A stretch of DNA of 64,000 nucleotides from Porticoccaceae bacterium. Lineage in GTDB: Bacteria; Pseudomonadota; Gammaproteobacteria; Pseudomonadales; Porticoccaceae. Below, piece by piece: positions 52,235 through 60,927 of the stretch. Below the pieces are notes generated by a model, which was not told where the DNA came from, ran no database searches, and was given only the letters and a program-made list of their open reading frames with translations. Numbering within the stretch: the first letter of the stretch is position 1; each line of letters begins with the position of its first letter. The stretch covers positions 1 to 64,000 of the forward strand of contig JAQXBF010000007.1 in assembly GCA_029252555.1 (NCBI GenBank), given 5' to 3'. Position numbers and translations under genes: made by a program.

Positions 52235-52891
52235 TTAGGCCGGCATAACTTGACTGGCGGGACTGCGTCTTACCAGCCCGATCAGGCCAATAAACATTGA
52301 GCCAAAGAGAAAGATTGCACTGGGAATAGGAGTGGCTATGGGAGCCATCGGCGCATAGAATTCTGATTTTAAGTCTGTTGATGTGTACACGGTCATACTA
52401 TTGCTCCGATTGTAGTTATCAACAAAACTGTAGCCTCTGGTGGCGTAGTTACAGACACTGGTTGCCAGTGAACTTAACTTGCCTCTCTTGCCCATAATTT
52501 TCCAAGCGGCCTGATTGATTGCAGCATTCCAAGCCACGCTGCTGCTTAATGTATCGCGAAAATCTATGTAACCAAATATATAGCCGACCTGGCTGTATTT
52601 CTTGGCATGACCGGACCTCTTATTAAACTTGCCAGCAACGCTCTGAACGTCGGTGTAAAAGTTAACCGTAGCTGTCCAGGTTTTGCCTTGTTTGGATGTT
52701 TTTGATTTACCGCTCATGGCGTAGGTGCTTACGCCATCGATGGTTAGTTCATGCAGCCCTAGATTGTTACTGGAGGTCCCAGTGTTCTCATAGGTAACTT
52801 TTACGGTGCCAGCTGCTGATGTTGAGGTTAGAAATAGCGCTAAAATTCCACTGGCGATCATTCCCAAAGGTGCAGTAATGCTTTTGCCCAT
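52235..52891 (-). CDS. PEP-CTERM-like secreted protein of unknown function
   Basis: A 218-residue protein with a signal peptide (about residues 1-27) and a low-complexity-like Ser/Thr-rich middle. The C-terminus at about residue 188 reads PIPSAIFLFGSMFIGLIGLV and then two arginines: a short Pro motif, a hydrophobic helix and basic residues, the layout of PEP-CTERM/exosortase sorting signals in proteobacteria. The exact PEP is replaced by PIP. It would be exported, then cut and possibly released by an exosortase (not in this window). It stands alone with its own terminator. Confidence 0.75.
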   Translation of the reverse strand: MGKSITAPLGMIASGILALFLTSTSAAGTVKVTYENTGTSSNNLGLHELTIDGVSTYAMSGKSKTSKQGKTWTATVNFYTDVQSVAGKFNKRSGHAKKYSQVGYIFGYIDFRDTLSSSVAWNAAINQAAWKIMGKRGKLSSLATSVCNYATRGYSFVDNYNRSNSMTVYTSTDLKSEFYAPMAPIATPIPSAIFLFGSMFIGLIGLVRRSPASQVMPA

Positions 52892-52952
52892 TCTTAGCTC
52901 TTCTTATCAGCATCCCGCCAACGCAATTTCATCTCGATAGGAGGGATTCTAT

Positions 52953-52985
52953 GGACCGCCAGATATAGCGCAACTGGCGGGGTCC
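52953..52985. promoter_or_regulatory. Strong hairpin upstream of the PEP-CTERM gene
   Basis: GGACCGCCAG pairs with CTGGCGG, two bulged G and TCC around an 11-base loop. It lies between the ABC exporter stop and the PEP-CTERM gene start, 62 bases before the latter, with no T run. It could be the end of the ABC transcript, a leader structure of the PEP-CTERM gene or an RNA processing site. Confidence 0.4.
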
Positions 52986-53081
52986 GGAAAAGTGAACCAG
53001 TTATCGTTTTTTGACAAACTAGAACAATATTAGGGGGCTTTAGGGTGGACTATGCCCTTTCCTGATCGGTCTCAGCTGGCT

Positions 53082-54866
53082 TTACTCTCTCTGTCTTAGC
53101 TGAGAAGACCAGAGCTCAGCATAGCGCCCACCAAGATTCAGCAGCTCTCTGTGGGTACCCTGTTCCACAATAGAGCCATGATCCAAAACTAAAATTTTAT
53201 CGGCATCAACAATGGTGGACAGACGATGGGCAATAACCATACTGGTGTGGCCTTTGGAAATTTCCTGTATTGCGCTGAGTATTGACCGCTCCGATTTGCT
53301 ATCGAGAGAGGAGGTAGCCTCATCGAATACTAATATAGGAGGGCGCTTTAAAATGGTTCTGGCAATAGCGACGCGCTGTTTCTCGCCACCGGAGAGTTTT
53401 AGCCCGCGCTCACCAACTTTGGTTTCAACGCCCTCAGGCAACTCATCTACAAAGCTTTTTAGATGGGCTAGCTTTAAGGCTTTGCCCACGTCAGCATCAC
53501 TGGCATGGGGGTTGCCGTAGCGAATATTCTCAATAATACTATCGTTAAATAGCACCGTATCCTGGGGTACTATGCCAATGTCCTGCCTTAATGATGTCTG
53601 GTTGACCAGCGCAATATCTTGCCCATCAATCATAATCTTGCCATTGCTAGGGTCATAAAAGCGGAACAATAACTTCACTAGGGAGGATTTACCCGCACCG
53701 CTAGCACCCACAATAGCCACTTTCTGCCCCGGCTCAATACTAAAATTAAGGCTCTTCAGAATTGGGCGATCCGGTTGATACTGAAATGACACATCCTCGA
53801 ACCTTACCTGACCGCGGCTCACCTGCAGGGAAGGGGCATCCAGGTTCTGAGGTACCTTTGAACGCAGGTCCATCAGTGCAAACATATTCTCAATATTGGC
53901 CATAGAGCCTTTGATTTCTCGATAGACAAAACCGAGAAAGTTCAGGGGCATAAATAGCTGCACCATAAATGCATTGATTAAGACAAAGTCACCTATGGTC
54001 ATTGCTTGCTCGGTAACACGATGGGCAGCGAGCCACATCATTGCGGTCATGGCTAGAGTAATAATTAGAGCCTGGCCACCATTGAGCGAAAGTAGTGAGA
54101 GGCGATTTTTGCGTCGAGCCAATTCCCACTTTTGCAATGACTCGTCGTAGCGATTGGCCTCAAAACCCTCATTGGTAAAATATTTGACCGTTTCATAGTT
54201 GAGCAAGCTATCTATAGCTCTGGTGCTTGCCTCGTTGTCGGCACTATTAGCCTCCCGTACAAATTTGGTGCGCCAGTCGGTTGTGACTGTGGAAAATGAG
54301 ATATACAGAATTACAGAGGTGAGAGTGATCGCGGCAAAGGCAATGCCGTAGTTGTATAGCAACAGGCCAATTACCAGCCCAATCTCAATAAGAGTAGGGG
54401 CGATATTAAAGACAAAGAAGCGCATTAAAAAACTAATGCCATTGGTGCCGCGCTCTATATCTCGACCTAGGCCACCAGTGCGTCGATTGAGGTGGAAGTC
54501 CAAATCCAAACTATGCACATGCTCAAATACTTGCAGGCCAATTCGGCGCATAGCGCGCTCTGTAACCCGACCAAAAACCGTATCGCGAACTTCACCTAGA
54601 ATAATCATGGAGAAGCGAGCAAAACCGTAGGTTGCTATCAGACCTGCAGGGACTATTAACAAGGCCAGAGTTGGCTCCTGGCTCAGCCCATCGACAATAT
54701 GCTTAAGGAGGAATGGGCCGCTGACACTGGCCGCTTTAGAGAGCACTAGGCAACCAATCGCAATGGCCACCCGCACTTTGTACTCCAATAAATAAGGCCA
54801 GATAATAGAAAATACTTTCCAGCTTATCTTGCTCTGACTGTCGGACTGATAGTCGCCATGGCGCAT
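53082..54866 (-). CDS. ATM1-type ABC exporter (fused permease and ATPase)
   Basis: A 594-residue half-transporter with six predicted membrane helices (about 1-330) and one nucleotide-binding domain. The Walker A GASGAGKSS, signature LSGGEKQRVAIART and Walker B ILVFDEATSSLDSKS are intact. Helices with RRTGGLGRDIERGTNGISF and YFTNEGFEANRYDES match the ATM1/HMT1 branch, whose members export glutathione-linked or sulfur compounds and relieve heavy-metal stress. A homodimer is required. It lies upstream of the PEP-CTERM gene and downstream of a membrane J-protein gene on the same strand. Confidence 0.9.
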   Translation of the reverse strand: MRHGDYQSDSQSKISWKVFSIIWPYLLEYKVRVAIAIGCLVLSKAASVSGPFLLKHIVDGLSQEPTLALLIVPAGLIATYGFARFSMIILGEVRDTVFGRVTERAMRRIGLQVFEHVHSLDLDFHLNRRTGGLGRDIERGTNGISFLMRFFVFNIAPTLIEIGLVIGLLLYNYGIAFAAITLTSVILYISFSTVTTDWRTKFVREANSADNEASTRAIDSLLNYETVKYFTNEGFEANRYDESLQKWELARRKNRLSLLSLNGGQALIITLAMTAMMWLAAHRVTEQAMTIGDFVLINAFMVQLFMPLNFLGFVYREIKGSMANIENMFALMDLRSKVPQNLDAPSLQVSRGQVRFEDVSFQYQPDRPILKSLNFSIEPGQKVAIVGASGAGKSSLVKLLFRFYDPSNGKIMIDGQDIALVNQTSLRQDIGIVPQDTVLFNDSIIENIRYGNPHASDADVGKALKLAHLKSFVDELPEGVETKVGERGLKLSGGEKQRVAIARTILKRPPILVFDEATSSLDSKSERSILSAIQEISKGHTSMVIAHRLSTIVDADKILVLDHGSIVEQGTHRELLNLGGRYAELWSSQLRQRE

Positions 54867-54926
54867 ATTATTGCTCTAAAACTAGTCTGAATAGATGTTG
54901 TGAGGTAGCAGGGCGGTCTAGAGCCT

Positions 54927-55616
54927 TTAAACCAACTTGTCTTTGGCCGCATTGATTTTAGCCGCAAGATAATCACTGCCCCCACGATCTGGGTGAAGCC
55001 GCTGCACTAAACGCTTGTGGGCTGTTACAACATCGTCCGTTGAGGCGCCTTCTTCCAGGCCGAGAATTTTATAGGCCTCTTCCTTAGAGAAATCTGCGTA
55101 GCTAGCCGATTGCTCTGCACCAGCAGACTGCTGGCTGCCGCCGCTTCGCAGCAGGTAGGCCTGCAACAGGACAAAAGATTCACGATCTGACTCTTTAAGC
55201 CATTCAGCTAGGCTTTGCAGTTCTTCTTCAGAGAGCTCTGACAGGCGACGACCTGTGTACTCTCCCTGCAGAATTTCACCGTCCATTTGGCGTGTTGAAA
55301 AATTAATCTCCACCATTAATGACTGGGAGCGGAATTGTGATGGGCTAGTTTTAAAACGGCTGAGAATATTCATCAATGGCAGCGCACGCATGGCGAGGGC
55401 CAAAACTCCCTTGCCAATGGGAATCAGCGCCGCTAGCCCAGCGCCTAACCAATGCATACGTCCGGTTGCAACCAGCACGACAGACAGCCCTAGTACCGCC
55501 CAAAAAGCACTGCGCCATAAGAAGGCTTTACGCTTTTCAATGGGTTGACGTTTAACGATGGACCACCAGTACCAAACAGAGATGGCAATGGCGACAAGCA
55601 GAATTAATTTGGGCAT
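54927..55616 (-). CDS. Membrane-anchored J-domain protein
   Basis: A 229-residue protein with two or three hydrophobic segments in the first 85 residues and a C-terminal J domain (about 178-229) carrying His-Pro-Asp at 208-210. It resembles TIM14/DnaJ-like membrane proteins rather than DjlA, whose J domain is also C-terminal but which has a different central region. It would recruit DnaK to the membrane. The middle EGYTGRRLSELSEEELQSLAEWL-like part is acidic and helical. Upstream of the ABC exporter, 60 bases away. Confidence 0.85.
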   Translation of the reverse strand: MPKLILLVAIAISVWYWWSIVKRQPIEKRKAFLWRSAFWAVLGLSVVLVATGRMHWLGAGLAALIPIGKGVLALAMRALPLMNILSRFKTSPSQFRSQSLMVEINFSTRQMDGEILQGEYTGRRLSELSEEELQSLAEWLKESDRESFVLLQAYLLRSGGSQQSAGAEQSASYADFSKEEAYKILGLEEGASTDDVVTAHKRLVQRLHPDRGGSDYLAAKINAAKDKLV

Positions 55617-55727
55617 AGGTTATTTATCGATGGACATTAGATAGGACAACGATACCTTTTTATTCTTAGCAGGGCGAGTCAAACATGAGGGCTTTTCTGC
55701 TTTCAGCGGTTGCCACTATTGCTATGG

Positions 55728-55988
55728 TCAATGTTGTGACGACATATTATCCGATTTGATTTTGATCTCTCTCATGGTTTCATTGAGTTTGACTGTTCTG
55801 CTCTTGACCCATTGTGAGAAGGTAGTGAGCCCCGCAGCGGTGCTATCTGCATGGTACTTTTCTTTATTCGCGAGCTCGGTAAACTCGTCGGACAGGAAAG
55901 CACAGTCACGACTAAACTCATAAAGTTCGTCATAGAAAGCTTGAATATCGCGGATGAGAATAGACCTTTGCATTGTATAATTATCCAT
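55728..55988 (-). CDS. Small unknown protein divergent from an XRE regulator
   Basis: An 86-residue mainly helical, charged protein (MDNYTMQRSILIRDIQAFYD...TMREIKIKSDNMSSQH) with no signal or membrane segment and no family I recognise. I start at ATG 55988, since the GGAG of the adjacent operator lies ten bases upstream; an in-frame ATG further up would remove that site. It is divergently transcribed from a small XRE gene that shares its promoter region with two dyads. Toxin-antitoxin, phage-remnant or plain metabolic regulation are all possible; none is shown. Confidence 0.6.
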   Translation of the reverse strand: MDNYTMQRSILIRDIQAFYDELYEFSRDCAFLSDEFTELANKEKYHADSTAAGLTTFSQWVKSRTVKLNETMREIKIKSDNMSSQH

Positions 55989-55993
55989 AAAAT

Positions 55994-56017
55994 TATTGCT
56001 CCGTTTATGGAGCAATA
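55994..56017. promoter_or_regulatory. Operator 1: 9-bp inverted repeat between the divergent pair
   Basis: Arms TATTGCTCC and GGAGCAATA flank the six bases GTTTAT. On the minus strand the GGAG arm is the ribosome-binding site of the 86-residue gene, ten bases before its ATG. It shares the pattern GCTCC-N6-GGAGC with operator 2. Confidence 0.7.
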
Positions 56018-56043
56018 TTGGCAGTATTTTTTGGCAGAATCAA

Positions 56044-56059
56044 GCTCCTAGCATGGAGC
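56044..56059. promoter_or_regulatory. Operator 2: matching inverted repeat before the XRE gene
   Basis: GCTCC and GGAGC flank TAGCAT, the same half-sites and six-base spacing as operator 1, with centres 46 bases apart. The GGAG arm (56055-56058) is also the Shine-Dalgarno of the XRE gene, eight bases before its ATG. Two copies facing the two genes strongly suggest binding by the XRE protein. Confidence 0.65.
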
Positions 56060-56066
56060 ACATTGG

Positions 56067-56321
56067 ATGAATGTAATTGGACCCAAGGTCAAAGAACTTA
56101 GAGCTTCGAAAAGGATGACCCAAGAAGCATTGGCCGCACGACTTAATGTAAAAAAGTGGGATATAAGCTGCAGTACGCTGGCCAAGATTGAGGCCCAGGC
56201 AAGGCGTGTTAGTGATCATGAAGTGGCTCTTCTGGCTCAGGCTCTCAATGTAGATATCGAAGACCTATATGCGTCCAACCATGACGTATGTTGCAACAGC
56301 ACTAAAACATCGCAGATATAA
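56067..56321 (+). CDS. Small XRE-family helix-turn-helix regulator
   Basis: An 84-residue DNA-binding protein consisting of a single HTH_3/XRE domain (about residues 6-65; VKELRASKRMTQEALAARLN, then the recognition region CSTLAKIEAQ). The late DHEVALLAQALNVDIEDLY part completes the domain. Proteins of this size act as autorepressors in phages and toxin-antitoxin loci. Two GCTCC-N6-GGAGC dyads lie in the shared promoter region, and one contains this gene's ribosome-binding site. It is followed by a strong bidirectional terminator. Confidence 0.9.
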   Translation: MNVIGPKVKELRASKRMTQEALAARLNVKKWDISCSTLAKIEAQARRVSDHEVALLAQALNVDIEDLYASNHDVCCNSTKTSQI

Positions 56322-56354
56322 AAAAGCCCCGGCTCATATTTGCACCGGGGCTTT
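56321..56354. terminator. Bidirectional terminator between the XRE gene and aroG
   Basis: AAAGCCCCGG (56323-56332) and CCGGGGCTTT (56345-56354) form a perfect ten-pair stem with a 12-base loop. On the minus strand a T run follows, ending the aroG transcript; the plus-strand side ends the XRE transcript with less T. Confidence 0.88.
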
Positions 56355-56375
56355 CAATTTCTTGTCACTGGTATC

Positions 56376-57449
56376 TTAACCCATACGATTCTTAAGGATG
56401 ACGCGCAACTTATCGGCCATACCGACTAGCGAAGCCTCTGTGGTCTCCCAGTCAATGCAGGCATCGGTAACCGAGACACCGTATTCCATTTCATCAGCAT
56501 TACTTGATAGCTTTTGATTGCCACCTTTAAGGTGGCTCTCAATCATCACTCCAATAATCGAGTTGTTGCCTTCGAGAATCTGGTTGGACACATTGGCTAG
56601 AACCAGTGGCTGCAAATTGTGGTCTTTGTTTGAGTTGGCGTGGCTGCAATCGACCATGATATTGGCGGCGATTCCGGCCTGCTCAAGCTCTTGCTCACAG
56701 ATTGAAACGCTCACTGAATCGTAGTTTGGCTTGCCATTGCCTCCACGCAACACAACATGGGCATAGGGGTTGCCGCGGGTCGTAATAATAGATACACGGC
56801 CATCGGAATTAATGCCTAGAAAGCGATGGGGGCTAGCAACTGATTGCAGAGCATTAATAGCAACGGTTAAGCTCCCGTCTGTGCCATTTTTAAAACCAAC
56901 CGAAGACGAGAGGCCCGAAGCCATCTCACGGTGGGTCTGTGATTCTGTGGTTCGTGCACCAATAGCTGACCAGGCAATTAGATCCTGTAAGTACTGGGGC
57001 GAAATTGGATCCAGTGCTTCAGTTGCGGTAGGCAGGCCAATTTCCAGAACATCATGCAATAGTTGACGCCCGATATGCAGCCCATCGGTAATCTTGAACG
57101 AGTCATTCATAAAGGGGTCATTAATCAGACCTTTCCAGCCGACGGTAGTACGTGGCTTTTCAAAATACACACGCATAACAATAAGCAGTGTATCGCTGAC
57201 CTTCTCGGCCAGAGCTTTAAGGCGCAGAGCGTACTCATTAGCAGCGTCGAGATCATGAATAGAGCAGGGGCCAACCACGACAATAACCCGATGGTCTTTG
57301 CGCTCAAGAATGTCCTCAATGGCTTTGCGGCCCTGTGAAATAGTCTCATGAGCCTTTTCTGATATTGGTATTGCTCGCTTTAACTCTGCTGGGGTAATCA
57401 GAATTTCCGGTGGCTCGATATTGATATTTTCTACTGCGTGGGGATTCAT
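56376..57449 (-). CDS. aroG: 3-deoxy-7-phosphoheptulonate synthase (DAHP synthase, class I)
   Basis: The enzyme joins phosphoenolpyruvate and erythrose-4-phosphate as the first shikimate-pathway step. The 357-residue type I alpha protein has VVVGPCSIHD, RVYFEKPRTTVGWKGLINDP, GARTTESQTHREMASGLSSSVGFKNGTDG and DCSHANSNKDH, all AroG/F/H hallmarks. I start at ATG 57449, with AGGA eight bases upstream, which fits the family start (MNPHAVENINIEPP) better than the TTG seven codons earlier. Which amino acid inhibits it cannot be told from sequence by eye. Confidence 0.94.
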   Translation of the reverse strand: MNPHAVENINIEPPEILITPAELKRAIPISEKAHETISQGRKAIEDILERKDHRVIVVVGPCSIHDLDAANEYALRLKALAEKVSDTLLIVMRVYFEKPRTTVGWKGLINDPFMNDSFKITDGLHIGRQLLHDVLEIGLPTATEALDPISPQYLQDLIAWSAIGARTTESQTHREMASGLSSSVGFKNGTDGSLTVAINALQSVASPHRFLGINSDGRVSIITTRGNPYAHVVLRGGNGKPNYDSVSVSICEQELEQAGIAANIMVDCSHANSNKDHNLQPLVLANVSNQILEGNNSIIGVMIESHLKGGNQKLSSNADEMEYGVSVTDACIDWETTEASLVGMADKLRVILKNRMG

Positions 57450-57519
57450 GTTGCAATTCCTGATCTTCAACTTTTTCTAGAGGGTGGGTATTGTACTCAA
57501 AAATCCAGAATTATGAAGA

Positions 57520-60500
57520 CTAATCGGTGTTAACCTCAATAAACATAGGCATCTGAGGGAAATAAAGGGCACATCTCACCGGATTGCTCTCCATGCTTCG
57601 GTAAAGATTTGCGTAATGTTTAAGCTGTGGCTGATAGGCGCGAATCTGTCTCTTGGCAAAATGCTGTTCAGATTCATCCGCTCCAGGCTGTGACATTTTG
57701 TAATCAATAATCCAGCGCACGCCTTTATCGACAAAGCTGCGATCAATAATAGAGGTAGCCACAGTATTGGTTTCACTGTGAATATATCCCAGGGACTGCT
57801 CGCATTGGGCTTGGGAATGTTGTTGAAGAATCCATTGGCCAGTGGAATCGGCCAACATTGCATCAAGTGCCGTGCCAAGTTGTTTTAGCTCTTCTTCGGT
57901 GGCGGCAATTCCCAACTGCTTAAGTTGAGCGCCCCAAGCGAGATTGAGCTTTTGTAACCGCGGGTTTGGCCATTGTGCAACACCCTCATTGGCGATTTGT
58001 TTCAAAGTTCTATGCAGTACCGTTCCCAGATGTCGCGCCCTTATACTGATATTTCCATCGGCTTGGCTAGCTACCTGCTCCTCTGTGCCATTGGATTCAG
58101 TACCAAAACTCATACCGGCATCAGGGGCGCGGTGAGCTGTAAAATTGCTGGGGAGTCGGCGTACTGTATGTCCGGTGTTAATGCTGTTGGTGGCTTGAAA
58201 ATCGGACTCCTCTAGGTTGGTAACTGAGTACTCCCCCGCGTTAATGCCAGCCTTGATGGTTGCCCATATAGGCGCCAATAATGTGCCCTTGGCAGGAATA
58301 TTGTAACTGTCTTTACTGGGAGTCAGTGTGGCGTAGAGGTAAAGCCCGCGTATGGCTCTGGTAGCTGCCACATAGAGTATGCGAGTGTTTTCCAGCCGCG
58401 ATTTAACACTGTCTTCATACTTTAAATACTGGTAAACCGAATCGTCCTCTTCATCGTGGGCACCCAGGGTTGCCATCATCAGATTGGTTTCATTATTTTC
58501 ATCGACCTGTTCATGCCAGCGCAGCAACGGCTTGTCATTCTGGCCAGATGTATTGTTTAAGCCGGGTAAAAATACATGGTCAAACTCCAGACCCTTGGCT
58601 TTGTAGATGGTCATAATCTGAATTACTGGGCCACTTTCATATGGATTGGCAATAGCCACCGATGGCGCCGCATGGAGTTTGCTCGCTGCCTGCTGGAAGC
58701 CCGCCCAGTCTGGCACTCGGCCGGCAACCTGCCATTTCTCCAATAGGTCTAAATAGGTGCGCACATCGGTGAGATCATTACTGATATTAATCGTGGCTGG
58801 GCCACCCAGGGCGGCCCAAAGAGACTCCACTGTATTGCGCAGGCTATCTCTGCCGCGGCTGTGCCATGCATGCAGTAAAATTGGGATCACTCTTTGCAGG
58901 GCTATTCGGCCTGCTTCGGATAAGCCTGCAGGAAGGCCTCCACGGTTTAATGCCTGAAGGCGGTCCAAAATAGCTTCAGGCTTTTTAAGGCTATGGTCCC
59001 CTGAATTAGAAATTAACAATAAGTCAGCCAAGCCAAGGCCACAAAAAGGTGCGCGTAATAGTGCCAGCCAGGCAATTCGATCTGCCGGTGATATCAGTGC
59101 TCTGGTCAAAGACAGCATATCTACGACGGGCATACGGCTGGCCAGTGAGGTAATTTCTATAGCCTGCCAATCTAATTTTGCTTCCCTTAGTGCTGGCACT
59201 ATGGAATTTAACAGATTTCTGCTGCGCACCAGGATAGCGATCGACTGCTGACTGTTGGTGTCGGCCAGGGTTCGACATTGGCGGGCGATATGTTGCGCCT
59301 CGGCCTCTTTATACTGGTCAGTGTTGCCAGCGGTAAAACCAGAGAAGCTAACGGCTGGGGTATCTTCAGCATCTTTAAACGCCACAGAAGGGCTGTAGGG
59401 AATGGCACCGCGACTACTGTCAGACTCAGGGGGGAAGGCTGCCGAAAAAGCCTGATTTACCCAAGCAATAATACCTTTTTGGGAGCGAAAATTGGTGCTT
59501 AGTGAAAGGGGGATACATTGCACAGTTCCAATGGGATAACGCTGGGCATTAAGAAATAGGCCCACATTGGCGTTGCGAAAGCGATACAGAGACTGCATGG
59601 CGTCGCCCACTAAAAATAATGTGCGGCCATCCTCCGGTTGCCAGCCTGCAATCAGGTGCTCAAGCAAACTGATTTGGGAGCCTGAGGTGTCCTGAAATTC
59701 ATCCACTAAAATATGTCGCAGCTGATAGTCTAGGCGCAAGGTGATATCTGAAATTACTTCATCTTCTGGAGACTGCTCGAGAGCCTGCAGCGAGGCCAGC
59801 ATAATCGCTGTGTAATCACAGGTATCTTTCTCCAAAAATAAGCGGTTAAGTTGGCCGGCCAGAAGGGGCAAAAGATGCCCCAGCGCATCAAGTAAAGCTT
59901 GCTGTGGCTGAGTAATGTCGGCATCGGGCAAATGGCAGCTGTGCGCCACTGCCTCATGGATTTCGGTATGCTCCTGATACCAGGCTAGTAGCTCCATCAT
60001 GGAAGCTTTAGCCTCCTGTTTATCCGCGGGGAAACCAACGTTCTTATCAACTTTTTTACGCGGGCTATAGGTTTGAGTCACCAGTAAGCTGAGAAGTAAT
60101 TTCCATTGGGCGATGCCTTCTAGGTTGGCTTCTGGCAGATGCTCAATACCCGCCAGCTGTGCCAGATCAGAGTCACTGTTCTCTGGAAGGTGTTGGGCAG
60201 CAAAATCTGCCAGGGCTAGAAGCTCACCTGCAATAGGTGCCAGCGCCATCTCTAACTGAAGTAGATTTTGGCCAATGGTCTGTTCGATTACCTGCTGAAA
60301 ATAATCATGGTTATCCCTTGCGTGAAAAATATAGGGCAGCCATTGATCGCGCTTTTTTAGCATATCCGCCAGCAGCTTTTCACAGCGCTGCATATCATTA
60401 CCCGTATGGGCCACTAGCACCCGAAGCTGCCGCCCGGTTTCAGAGTCTTCTTCAATGCTGTCGAGCATTTCACGTGCAGTGGCCTCATACAGAGACTCAG

Positions 60501-60927
60501 GGTTTTCAATGGGTTCTGGCAATTCGCCCAAACTGGTTTCCAACGCGAACTGACTCGCCACATAGCGACAAAAGCCATCAATCGTTTGGATACGCAATCT
60601 TGCAGGCATCTCCAACAATCCCCAGGCCAGTTCCTCATTGCGAGCCAGTGCGGCAGATGCCAGCTCCCAGGTTTGGGCTTCATAACTGTCTGTTGGTCTG
60701 GGCTTATAGGCCGCATTTCGCAGCGCGCTATGAACGCGGCTAGCCATTTCTCCCGCCGCTTTTTTGGTGAAGGTGATACAGAGTATTTCCTCTGGATTCT
60801 GCACCGTGCACAGCAGCCCCAATAGGCGTTGAGTAATGAGACCGGTTTTACCGGAGCCAGCAGGAGCACTGACAATAAAGCTCTGCTGTGGGTCCAGGGC
60901 CTGCAGCCTTTCTGTATGATCCGTCAT
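57520..60927 (-). CDS. AddA-like UvrD helicase-nuclease (RecB-type)
   Basis: A 1135-residue superfamily-1 helicase with a C-terminal PD-(D/E)XK nuclease. Walker A is SAPAGSGKTGL at about residues 19-29; HILVDEFQDTSGSQ carries motif II, and VFLPGLNN and VAATRAIRGLYLYATL are later helicase motifs. The nuclease is marked by RWIIDYKM near residue 1075. With the overlapping upstream addB-like gene (ATGA) it forms a two-gene AddAB-type recombination machine that resects double-strand breaks, an alternative to RecBCD. No recBCD is in the window. Confidence 0.88.
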   Translation of the reverse strand: MTDHTERLQALDPQQSFIVSAPAGSGKTGLITQRLLGLLCTVQNPEEILCITFTKKAAGEMASRVHSALRNAAYKPRPTDSYEAQTWELASAALARNEELAWGLLEMPARLRIQTIDGFCRYVASQFALETSLGELPEPIENPESLYEATAREMLDSIEEDSETGRQLRVLVAHTGNDMQRCEKLLADMLKKRDQWLPYIFHARDNHDYFQQVIEQTIGQNLLQLEMALAPIAGELLALADFAAQHLPENSDSDLAQLAGIEHLPEANLEGIAQWKLLLSLLVTQTYSPRKKVDKNVGFPADKQEAKASMMELLAWYQEHTEIHEAVAHSCHLPDADITQPQQALLDALGHLLPLLAGQLNRLFLEKDTCDYTAIMLASLQALEQSPEDEVISDITLRLDYQLRHILVDEFQDTSGSQISLLEHLIAGWQPEDGRTLFLVGDAMQSLYRFRNANVGLFLNAQRYPIGTVQCIPLSLSTNFRSQKGIIAWVNQAFSAAFPPESDSSRGAIPYSPSVAFKDAEDTPAVSFSGFTAGNTDQYKEAEAQHIARQCRTLADTNSQQSIAILVRSRNLLNSIVPALREAKLDWQAIEITSLASRMPVVDMLSLTRALISPADRIAWLALLRAPFCGLGLADLLLISNSGDHSLKKPEAILDRLQALNRGGLPAGLSEAGRIALQRVIPILLHAWHSRGRDSLRNTVESLWAALGGPATINISNDLTDVRTYLDLLEKWQVAGRVPDWAGFQQAASKLHAAPSVAIANPYESGPVIQIMTIYKAKGLEFDHVFLPGLNNTSGQNDKPLLRWHEQVDENNETNLMMATLGAHDEEDDSVYQYLKYEDSVKSRLENTRILYVAATRAIRGLYLYATLTPSKDSYNIPAKGTLLAPIWATIKAGINAGEYSVTNLEESDFQATNSINTGHTVRRLPSNFTAHRAPDAGMSFGTESNGTEEQVASQADGNISIRARHLGTVLHRTLKQIANEGVAQWPNPRLQKLNLAWGAQLKQLGIAATEEELKQLGTALDAMLADSTGQWILQQHSQAQCEQSLGYIHSETNTVATSIIDRSFVDKGVRWIIDYKMSQPGADESEQHFAKRQIRAYQPQLKHYANLYRSMESNPVRCALYFPQMPMFIEVNTD

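Noticed and set aside
60237-60743. 168-residue plus-strand frame inside the AddA-like gene
   Set aside because: It has no start context or motif, while the AddA-like frame is unbroken through the same stretch.
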